Origin: Bolinopsis microptera | Lineage: Eukaryota; Ctenophora; Tentaculata; Lobata; Bolinopsidae | Length of the DNA stretch: 64,000 nucleotides | Assembly (NCBI RefSeq): GCF_026151205.1 | Contig: NC_087077.1 | Location: 3,596,001-3,660,000 of the forward strand | Reading direction: 5' to 3' | Shown: positions 43,501-55,500 of the stretch, piece by piece | Layout: the number at the start of each line of letters is the position of its first letter | Numbering within the stretch: the stretch's first letter is position 1 | The notes under the pieces: model-generated | Seen by the model: the letters and a program-made list of their open reading frames with translations, nothing else | The model's database searches: none | Told to the model about the DNA's origin: nothing | Translations under genes and position numbers: made by a program

Positions 43501-46500
43501 CTTCCTAAACAGCGCCAGCCCCATGCGTTCTCTACTAACTTACCTGTAAACATCGACCAATTAACTGATCATTAGTTAATTAACTGATTATTTGAACAAT
43601 AGATTATTTGCCCAAGTTCTAAGTTGGAAATTAGCAATGGCATGAAAGAAGTGGCATGTAAGAAGTTTTAACAATTTATGATTTGAGGTATGCATGTTAC
43701 AATGCTGTGATGTTTCTGTATTGTAGTTTCTTACTGTTTTGAATGTTTTATACTGAGGAGAAAACCTAAATTAGCCTGAACTCAAAACAGAACAAAAAAT
43801 ATGAATATCGTTTGTAAAATGTAAAATCGTAGTTGGCTATTCAATAATAGTACTTTGGCTATTTATTTATTAAAATCAAACATTTTTATGTAAAAATGTC
43901 AAAATACGTTACTATGACACTTACCATTAGCTTTGATACCCATAGATTCGTAAATAACAGTCATGACATATTTGTAGGTGAGATCTACAAATCCTTTACC
44001 AAGACAGTAGGGAGGGAACACTAGGAATGCAACATCTAGTACGTTAGCGTACTGAAATTAGGGCATTCAGACAATCATGATAACACAATCTTAAAGGAAA
44101 AAGGGGATCAAAATATGTATATTTATCTATGTTTAGACTTAAAATAGACTTTAATCAAGAGTTTGGCACGGATTAAATTGTAGTACCGGCCAAACAATTT
44201 CACAAATTGGTTTCAAAAAATGTTCCATTAGGTAATTAGGTAATTAGGTAATATACCATAGTTAGGGTCTCATCCTCTGGGAACCGCTCCAATGTAAAGA
44301 CTGAGTAACTCGTAGTAACAGCCACAAACAGATTGGAACACAGCAAGGTAACGTACGCTGCTGACGGGATCCTGGAATTGGTAATTAATTAATTAAATAT
44401 ACAACTGATAACCTAATTGATAATCATATGCAGCGAATTCAGAATGAACTCATACTTCACACGGGCTGCACGACAAAAAGGGGGCCCTCCATTATTAGGG
44501 GTCAGATCATATGACGTATAATTAGTGATGTGACGTATAATTAGTGATGTGATCCACCAGCTATGATTTACAGAACATGTGAACTCTACCCTATATCTAG
44601 CCCAGTTTAACTCCGTACTTTTGATTTAAATTAACAAGTCAATAGACATTTTTTCATAGGATAATTAATCAAATTTACTGAATACTGAATACTGACAATA
44701 CCGGACAATGCTGGTCAAAATAGTGCTTAATAACATCTAAAACAAATTCATAAGTGTCCCCTTTCTTGTCACCACTTAAAATATAAACTAAAGGCACACA
44801 TTTGTTGTCTACAACTGAGTGGATGGTGTAAGACTGAGGAAAGATCTTCGGTGATACATAGAAATTGCCGTCTGCTATCCAGTCTGAGTGGATAGACAGT
44901 GTCTTCATGATCCTGCTCGTGGCGAATACGATGACTCTGACTCCCCGATCTGTAGAACCATCAAAGAGGACAAAGGGTTCATCTCTTCTGGTGGAAGTAC
45001 ATGTAGGAGGGAGAGTAAAGTCCTCTGTAGTAGCCTCCTGGTGTTGGGAGGATCCTGACGCTGCAGCTCTGGAACGTTGAATCACTCTGGCCAAGGACAT
45101 GATGTTAGGGAGAGTCTGGTTCACTGCAGTCGACGTCTCTACCAGGGCTTCTGATATGAGGTTCTGTAAGAATGCGATACTATTGTCTTTCATCTTTCAG
45201 TATATATACCTAAGAAGTAAGAACACTTGATCGGCTCAGACTCCTTGCATGCCTTTGGCACGTACGTCTCACATCCCTTGATACGAGAACCCCCTTTAGC
45301 AAGAGCTCCCGTCCCTTATGTGATCTACGAGTCGAGCAGTCAGATCATGTTTACTTCTTAATGTACAGCTATGATTTACAGAATTGACATGTGAACTCTA
45401 CCCTATATCTAGCTCATTTCTGGGTCAATTAAATTCTGCTGATGGATCACATCACTAATTATACGTCACATCACTAATTATACGTCATATGATCTGACCC
45501 CTAATAATGGAGGGCCCCCCTTTGTCGGCCTCCCCTTCACACGATTGTTCAAGGATCCAGAAGAAGCGCGCCGCGACAAAAGTTCTGTATACTCTATTTC
45601 TCCAAGGTATCGCCTCCCTAGGGAATTAGACTTCTAAGTACAGCACCATAATTGGTACCAATATTGTGTGTTGAAAATGTGTGTTAAATCAACCCATTAT
45701 CGTATTACTTTAGTAGCAGTGTGTAGTTGAGTATGCACTTCGATGTATGTACAGAATTTTGTAGGACACCGAAATCATCTAAGTACGCAATGTGTCTCGC
45801 TAGTCCTAGTCATAATATATAACACGTATAATATGCATTTCGAATGCATGATTATAAATATCTTGGTAGTCATATTCTCTTAAAAATGTATAAAAATTTA
45901 TGTACACGTCAACAAACAGCACGGATCGTGTATACTGTATAGTATTGCTTGGCAGTGAACCAAATATATTGTGTACGTGAATAACTGATCTGAGCATGCA
46001 ATTAACATCAACTCACTCTCATGTTGTAAAGATAAATAATGATTACTTGAATATGAAGGATGCAGGATAGAACATGGGCGTGGCCGCTAAACCGTACAGC
46101 ATTATCAACACCACCACTGCTCCTATTTCCTGGAATAGATTATTTAAAATATTTTAATAATTGTTGTGGACTAGCTTTTTATCGTTTTTATCAATGTAGC
46201 GAGTTATTAGATCATGGTATTTATAAAATCGTAAATATTTGGTAATATTTGGTAATATTTAGTAATATTTGGTAATATTTGGTAATATTTGGTAATATTT
46301 GGTAATATTAGGTAATATTTGGTAATATTTGGTAATATTCATGGTAATATTTGGTAATATTTGGTAATATTTGGTAATATTTGGTAATATTTGGTAATAT
46401 TTGGTGACGACCACTTTGCAGAAGGTCTCATTTGAAACACAAATCTGTAAAGTACCCAAGCTCAAGGTTTGAAAGTGTAATAATATCTATAATAAGCCAT

Positions 46501-49500
46501 CATACGAACATTAACAAACGCCTCCTGCTGAAAAGCGTAGAAGACAATAATGGAGACTGAAGTAGGAAGAAGGAAGTTGAACATATCCCACACGTAGTTA
46601 CTTATCCAGTATACTTCTGCTCCCACACCTGGTACATGATAATATTTAACTAATATTACTAACTAATCTAATATTAAACTAATATTAAACTAATATTTAA
46701 CTAAATATATCACTAACTAATCTAATATTTAATATAGGTAGTGACACATTAGGATCAATAGCTTTATCTGTAGATTGCAGTACTTGGTGACATCTACTAA
46801 ATGTAAGAAAAGATGACAACACATTTACTTGGTGACATCTACTAAATGTAAGAAAAGATGACAACACATTTAATGATTTAACAGTGTACTCATTACTGTG
46901 ATTGATGAACATTTTTTAGCATCATGTACTGCTCTTATCTTATCTTATTTCATGCTCTTATCTCATCTAACCTGCACAGAACTGAAGATGTTTAGCATTG
47001 CTACTCCTCTCCGCCACTAAGTACACCACGAAGCTAGTGGGCACAAAACTCAGACCCACGATAATGAAGATACTGATAACTATGGGCACCCCTTGTTGGA
47101 TGTACTCGTGACTTGTCTTTGTGGCTGTGTTGTTCATTGCCTGTGCGGTGATTTGTTAGTTGTGCCACACTCAATAGAATCAAAAACTCAAAAGTAATTA
47201 ATATATGGTTAGTAGTCTATTAGAGCTTATTTAACAAGTTTAATGAAATATGGTTGAGGGAATTTTACAGCGAATTATCTACAGATGCCATTCCACAAAC
47301 CTGTGCTGCTACAGTGATATGGTGCTTAGACCCTGCATTCTTTAGCTGTAGATTGTTCATTGCGTTCAGCGCAGTTGGCATCGCATGGTATCCTTTATTC
47401 AGATACCACGTTTTAACTGCGAATATTTCCAGTTCAAGAGTTTTTAAATTACAATTTATACTCTTCATCTGGCTAATCTTACCCCCGAATGTTTAAGGGG
47501 CTTTTACAGATCAGTTTAGTTCAATTATATATCATTGTTTATAGTTTTATCTCATCACTCAGTTTACTCATCCAGTAAAAACGTGGCAGACAACGACTCA
47601 TACACTTGCACGGTGATAACATTCCAACTTCCAAGCCTCACGGCTCACATGGGTATGATGTGGATGTTTTTGATTGGATGTCGATAAGACACCTGCGTAT
47701 ACACCCACTAACTATAATAGATTGAACAGAGAAAGAGCACTGGATAAAGGCGCAGGTGCGATTTTGCTCTCAATACAGCATGTGCTGAAGCGTATTGTAA
47801 GAGGGCCGGGGTTTTGAAATAATAGGGGCCAAACTTAGGACTGTTAGAATAATAGGAGGCTAGAATTAGAGCTGCCTGGTTCTTTGTAGAAGGAGTAATA
47901 GTTGTAATGTGAGCGCATAACTCACATTAGTCAGTGAATTAGGCATTGTCAGTTGTAAGAGGGGTGTGAGTTATGAAATGGTAGTTCTGGTTCAAACGGT
48001 CAATTATTATTAATCTTTAAAATAATGCCCCTGTTTATACAATATGAAAGATGAATAGTAGGATAATTTTCTGTTTCGAGTGCCTTTAGGGTACAGGATA
48101 CAGTTTCATGATTATTTGGCCATATAAGAAACCAAAAAACCATCGTGCTGTAACTCCCACCATGTCATATTGTTGTGTTACAATGACGTGTCATTTGCAA
48201 ATACTACGGAGAACTCCAGCATTACGTGTGTAATGTGTAATGTGTAACTGTAACGTGTAATCTGTAATGTGTAATGTGTAATGTGTGACTGTAACGTGTA
48301 CTAAATAATTTTAATGAATGCAAACACATTGAGAGATGCTCAGTGAGGCTCACTCAGAAACAAAGAAATGTAAATAAACAGTATGGACCGTTATAATCTA
48401 TGAAGAGACTGTCCGACAGCTGTCTGCTGTAATGGTTAATATTTTCTGTCTAAAGAAAAAGTAAAAACCATTAAATAGTTGCCCAGTGTAGAAAAGGTGA
48501 AGGTGAAGAAGACAGTTCCTACTTCACTTTACTGATAAAAATGCAGTACAACATGAATGAGAGCTTTACAAACTCACCTATATTTCGTTTAGCAGAGTAG
48601 GCTGAATCGTACTCAGGTATAATATCACTTCTTTTATCGTCAAACGTTAGCGCCGTGTACCTTCAAGAGATGCATGTTAGGATAGCAACACTAATAACTT
48701 TTTAAGAAGAATATAACGTTAATATCCTCATCCAAGTAATATATTATATATTGTGGTAATATATAAGTGGTTTACAAAATAATCAAGTTTGGTAATTATT
48801 TAAATGTAATATTATACGTACGAATATTTTGGTTGTTCATTGAATTCTACATTCCATTAATCAAATTTACAATTTCGCTTCTAAATCTATGTGTTCATTG
48901 TCAGCCTCAATCTCAAACCTAAATACTCAAATAACACAAATCTCCAAAATACCGAACAACTCTCACCTTGATAGTTTATATTCAGGCTGAGTGATAAGCA
49001 GGTAGTTAGTAAGATTATTCCCCGTTACATTGGCCAGTATATCACCAGAAGCTGTTTCAAATCCTCCGGTTGGGAACGGAACTGGTCCTGACCAGTTGTT
49101 TATCTGAAATGGAATGTCAAATAATACAACAATTTGTTTCATGTTACCTCGTGCGTCGTAACTATAATTATACTTCACATTATCATTACATAGTGTGTAG
49201 ACTGATTGAGAGTGTAGCGCACTGAAAGCTCGCGTTTCCTCCTAAACAGTAGTTTCATTTGTCCTACCTAGTCTCTACTACCGGATATTATCCCTGGAAT
49301 CATTATCTTATCATGAGACTGATGTCTGATAAACAGCGAACCTCTCCAGGATCTCAGTGTGTAGACTGTAGAGCCATCGCTTCGTTTATTATTTCACGAA
49401 ATAGAACAGCTCACCAATGAATCAAATTAGTGATAATGAGTGTTAACATCGGCCCCACAGTGCAGCTGTAACTGAATATTCTTCAGAATAATGTAATAGT

Positions 49501-52500
49501 GACCGAGCAATGTGTAGGTGGCTTCTAACGTAATATCTACAAGTCTCCGTGTATGTGTGATTCAACGCAGTTTGAAGAGTTGATGTGATTAAGCTATCAG
49601 AGTGAGTTTTAATAATCACATACACTGCCTACTAGGCAACATGCACTTCTTGTTCCTACATAAATTTCTATTACTACTTATTATAACAGACTTGATGGTG
49701 GAGATGTAAAGCCGTAAGGGGAACACAATATATAATAGCTGTGTTAGTCAAGAATAGCTCCAGAATATTCTGATTATTTTGAAAATTCACTTTTAAGATT
49801 GGAAGAATATAATATTATGTCATATTGGCCGGTAGTTCAACTTCTGAGTCATACTGTCATAGAATTTTAAAATTCCTCAGAAATTCAAGCTATGAAATAA
49901 TCACTCACCCTATATCTCACATCACAGGTGGGATACTGAGGAACAAAATCGCGCTCTGCTTTCCACTCACCACCACTTTCATAAACACGTGAGGGGTAGG
50001 TGTCAGAGCTTTCAAAGGAGATCTCGCGCGGCGCAGCTGGCACCTCTCGCAGGAAGTAGTCCCCGTATGTTACCCCGAACTCACGGAGTAGTGAGGAGTT
50101 GAACGGGGTTACCTGAGGTAGGGGGGCACTGAGTTACTGCAACTCTTTGTAATGTAATAACTGTTATTATATAGTTATACAATTACTGTCATGTAAGTGT
50201 AATAGAATCAGCATTATGAAAGCCATGTTTATTTTTCCATACCGCTAGGGTTTTGTTGTACCTAATTTACCTTTAATGTAAATTTTTAAGACATTTAAGG
50301 AACGTTATTCATTTCCGCACACTTTAATAGTTTAATACATGGACATAATAAATCTCAAATCTCACATGAACTAATTAACTAACGTTAGTGTCAGGGGTCC
50401 TCATCTCGAATGGAATGTAGTTAGGAGTCTGGAACATGGAGAAGGAGAGAACACGTGGCTTGTAGTTAGAGTTCATGGGTACTGCAACGTTTATAGACAT
50501 CGCAGCTGCTATGAATAATGCCGGGAGAACCACCTGAAAATGGGTTTCAGTTACTAACTGGTTGCTAATTAGTTACTAGTACTAATTAGTTACTAGTTAT
50601 TTACTCCTTCGGGATATTATCTTGTTGGTAAAGTCGAGTCAGGCTCTTAATAAAATATTTTAATTTCCAACTTGTGAGCTAATTGAATTACATGTCTTGA
50701 GTAGCTACATGTTGCAATGAGTGTTACCTGAGCGAACACTCCCTTCTTGTCCCTCTTGCCGTGATGCCAGCGCTTAATAAACAGTGAAGTGAACTGCTGC
50801 CAGTAGAGTCTGTACCCAGTATTGTAAATACCGTCACCTCCCCCTGTTACTAGGGGCGACTTGGACGAACCAAAACTTGGCATCTGGGGGTTGTGTTACA
50901 TTGAGGTGGTTTGGACAGATCAGTTACTTTATTGTTTGATTTGTTGAATAATCTAAATTGATTATTAAACTATGCGAATACAGCAATACCATATTTTATG
51001 ATAATTCAGCTAATAATATACGCCAGCTAGCCATCACAAAATTAAATCAACTAAAACATATAAATTAAATAATTAAACATAATTAAACAAATATTTTAAT
51101 TAACCAACATTACAATTAAACAGTAAGCCTGATATACCTGTCTGTACGTAAAATCAGTACTACCCGGCTCATCAGTCTCAGTTAAATCAACAGGAGAGTC
51201 ATCACTTGACGTGTCAGCTTTCTGATTGAAGTGAACAGAATTCTCATCCTTGTTACCGTTCTGACATGCAAATCAATGAGCACAATGATCAAGACATTAA
51301 AGTATTGAACATTTAAAGTGACGAAATGTGGACATGAATTTGATTGAAATTGTAAGCAGCATAGTAAGCTCTGACTATGAGTCAGCAAACTCAAATTGAG
51401 ATAAATTACCCCAATAAAAGAATCAAAAAGAAGGAGTATAGCTCAAGCCATGCCATGCACGCTTTCGATAACGCCAGAGACCCCTGATAATATGTCAAGT
51501 ACATCCAGTAAAGCACTAACCTTATCTAGATTTGTAGCACTAGTAGAATTATCTTCAAATATCGTATCTAATCTACCGTTCCGCGTGTCACCATTAGTCA
51601 TGACGTCACCACCATTGAGCGTGACGTCATTATCACCATGATCAGTGACGTCACCAACTCCTTTGCTAGCCAGCCTAATGTTGTTGTCCTGCCACTTAGT
51701 GTCGTGGTGGGATGAGGAGGACAGTTTCAGAAACACTTCCTCCATTGTGGGAGCACTGATACCGTAACTGAGGAGACACAGCGTGACCTCTTGTGAGATT
51801 CAAGTTTATACCTTAATCTTTACTCCTTACTCCTTACTCCTTACTCCTTACTTCTTACTCCTTACTCCTTACTCCTTACTTCTTACTCCTTACTCCTTAC
51901 TACTTACTCCTTACTTCTTACTCCTTACTCCTTACTAGTTACTCCTTACTCCTTACTTCTTACTCCTTACTCCTTACTACTTACTCCTTACTCCTTACTC
52001 CTTACTAGTTACTCCTTACTCCTTACTCCTTACTCCTTACTCCTTACTCCTTACTCATTACTCATTACTCTATGATGCTATCGCAAGGCTAGTAGTGCTA
52101 GATGCAATAAATTATGTCGATTTAGCTTATTTTAGTCCCTGCATCACAGAGCTGTGCACTCTTCCTTAAAATTAAATGTTACTCAACTGCATTTGAGTAC
52201 GTGTTTTATGCATGTCTAACTTTGTACTTGTAATATAGTATTATACGATATGTTCAGTGATATAAAGTTGTGTAGACTCCACAGTGGGGCTCGCGTAAAG
52301 GGCATGCTGACATTTGGTTTTTTTGCCCTTTTATGCCTCTGGCCACATCTTGGTGGTGTCAATTTGGATTAAATCGTCAATTATGACTTATTTCAGTGAA
52401 ATTGGACAACTTTCACTACTTTTTTGGGCAAAAAATCAATTTTTTCGAAAATTTGGCACTTTCTGTCACACAAAAAGCATCTTTTTTGACTAGCAGTTTT

Positions 52501-55500
52501 AAGATTTCATCGAATTTTAAGCGGTTTTTGTCCCATTTTTCTGCTTTTTCGTATGGAAATGGTCATCAATCATGCTGATGTGATTGTTTAAGGGTATTTC
52601 AGAAAGGAGAACCATAAAAACTATGCAATATGACAAAAACATAAGAAAAATCCTATGAAATCAGAGTTGCCCCTGGATTTTCCGAGCTCAAATTGCCAGA
52701 TTTTGGCTATTTTTGGCTCATATGCACTATTTTTCCATCCAAATATTGCTTATTCCAATTGAACTTTGCTGGTATTAGCATAAAATATCGAAGTGTGCAC
52801 CAAAAAGCTATGAAATAAATGAAAAAATCAGTTTTTAATCTATCAGTTTTCATTTTTCGCGCTATTTTGACGCGATTTTTCACCTCAGGCTCGTACCAAA
52901 AATGGGTCATAATTTTTTTTCCGAAGCGTTCCGAAGCCAAATCTTCTGGGTTCTGCTAGAAAAATTATGGGAAAACATAGAAAACATAATGAAACCCGGG
53001 CCATATGGGGCCATTTATAACTTTACCACCCATTTGTGGTCAGCGAATGAAATTTTAAGGCCTATTTTTGAAAAATATTCTAATTTTAGCTACCAAAAAT
53101 CCAAAATTGACCGAAATCATGGTTTTTTCTTCTTAAACAGTACTAAGAATGCTTATATCCATGTTCAATCAATCAAAAGTTGAAAAACACTGAAAACAAA
53201 AGGAACCTCAGCCTGACTCAAAAATGGCAGTGAAATTGAGTTTCTGGGCATGTGCAGGCAGGTTATTTTCAGGCGCGCTTTTCAAATGGTTGTAAATTTT
53301 GACCCAACCGAGATTTTGAGCTAATTTAAAAAGCATTGAATCCGGTTATTTATTCTCTATCAGAATTTACAACAATCTAAAACATTAGGAAAACTCGTTT
53401 TTAGGCTAAATGTCAGCATGGAGCCCCACTGTGGACTCTTTGAACTAAACGAAGCGAAGGTTGCTATCACGGACCACACTATACAGTCACTGCTAAAGGG
53501 CCGAGTATAAAGACCTTATTTGAAGCGTTGCCAGGCGTCTGTAACCTTGGTTAACCAAATCACAAATGATGAATATTCAGATCGCAGAATCACTGTCGCC
53601 CCCCACAGCCAACACTACCCATAATCTAGTTGGCCTACTAATTCCCCATTTGGCAGATTCAAACACACGGGTAAGAACGGCTATTCATGCTGCATGTCCG
53701 TATGTTTATTCAATTTATTCATAATATTCAAATCTACCACAAGCAGGACTGACGAGTATTATCGAGCCACGTTCTAACTTTCTAAATAAAGATTTGAAAA
53801 GACAAAGTTTCATCATTTGCGTTTTAATACAGGAGGGCCAGAAAATAACGCTACGTAAATACGGTCTTAGAGATCTGAGAGTTACTATTTCATATTCACA
53901 AGAAAATGTTATGATAACAACATTCTGGAGTGCACGTAAACTTTGGATCATCATAATATTATTATAGCACAAACAGTTACAGCTTTACAGAGCTTTGCAA
54001 AGAATGGGATAAAATACCTGGCAATCTCGTTAGCTTTCTTCATCTCATCCAGACATATACAGAGCTTCTCGAACAAGTCCATATCAGACGCTTCAAGCTC
54101 CATCACTATCTGATTAGAACTAGAACTTCTGATGAAAACAGAGCTGAATATCTCCTCCACTATTTTAACTAGTGTTTCTGGCGGTGTGCCAACCTGAGAT
54201 TAACCACTGTAAACTAGAGTCTCATTAAATTTTAGTGTACTGTGTACTTGTAGTAATGTAGTTATAATAGATTCTATTGAATATTGAATTAGAGTAAGAG
54301 TTTAGTAACTTTATAACACTGTACTATAGACTGCTCTTACAATACTTATTTGCCACATAGCAACACACACAAGTCCAATAGTATCTACTGAAAACTCACA
54401 TTGATCTCGACAGTAAGGAAGTAGGTTCCGCCACTGAGCCGTTTCAAGAAGAGACTACTTCCACAACAGATGAGGTTACCCTGACTGAGGATAGCTATAC
54501 GGTCACCTAGCACGTCAGCTTCCTCCATGTGATGTGTACTGAGGGTGGACCGTGGGGGTTAGTTAGAGTACTGGGGGGGGGGGGCCGGGGGGGGGGGGGG
54601 TTAGTTAGAGTACTGGGGGGGGGCCGGGGGGGGGGGGGGGGGGAGATTAGAGTTATATGGGCATTATGTGTTCACTACATTCACCTAGCATCAGACAGCT
54701 ACAAGTATGGTCTCCAGCGAGATGAGTAATTCGAGATGAATTCTACATTCTGTATAAACTACTTTTGAAATTTGAGATATCTCTAAGCTCAGTTGTTTGT
54801 TTACTTTAAAACACTATAGTATACCCTAGGGTAGCAACACACTCCTTATCAAAGCAGGAAACAGGATAAACCCACCTCAGAAGAATAGTTCTATCTCTCT
54901 TATTCTTAACGATCATATCCCAGATATCCCGTCTAGCTTTAGGATCAACCCCTGCTGTCGGCTCGTCCAGGATCAGTGTCTTGGTGCTGCCCAGGAATGC
55001 TATAGCTACTGATAACTTCCTCTTCATTCCACCAGAGAGAATTTTAGATTCGCAGTTCCTCTTTTCTAGCGGGAGGTCCACTTCGCATATAAACTTCTCC
55101 ATTTCTCTGTTTATCTGGGGAAAGAGAGGATCAATAAACAATAATTACTAGAGATCTATCTTACTGTAATGTTTTAACTAAACAATATTGTACGATCAAA
55201 TCAACAGTTGGTAAACGTTAGACGCCGATTAATAATCTCAAAGAACCTCTCCACCACTTACCTTATCATAGCTCATACCCCGGAGTTGTCCTCCACCACT
55301 TACCTTATCATAGGTCATACCCCGGAGTTGTCCTCCTCCACTTACCTTATCATAGCTCATACCCCGGAGTTGTCCTCCTCCACTTACCTTATCATAGGTC
55401 ATACCCCGGAGTTGTCCTCCTCCACTTAGCCACTTACCTTATCATAGCTCATACCCCGGAGTTGTCCGTAGAAGAGCAGATGTTCAGCAATAGTCAGCTC

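Larger units (their letters stand above)
43438..50883 (-). other. ABCA: ABCA: second transmembrane domain with extracellular loop
   Basis: Twelve exons. TM7 region: [20 protein letters not shown] (50728-50883) and [18 protein letters not shown] (50384-50533). Extracellular part: 50112 to 47301, including [20 protein letters not shown], matching the family's conserved KGWHA segment. TM8-12: [20 protein letters not shown] (46972-47140), [13 protein letters not shown] (46506-46628), [17 protein letters not shown] (46047-46116), [18 protein letters not shown] (44257-44371), [14 protein letters not shown] (43925-44051) and [17 protein letters not shown] (43438-43543). The exon 46047-46116 must begin at the inner acceptor GGAGCAG to keep phase. 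Confidence 0.9.

Noticed and set aside
44371-46047. MULE insertion disrupting ABCA
   Set aside because: It lies wholly within the intron between exons 46047-46116 and 44257-44371, which still join in phase.
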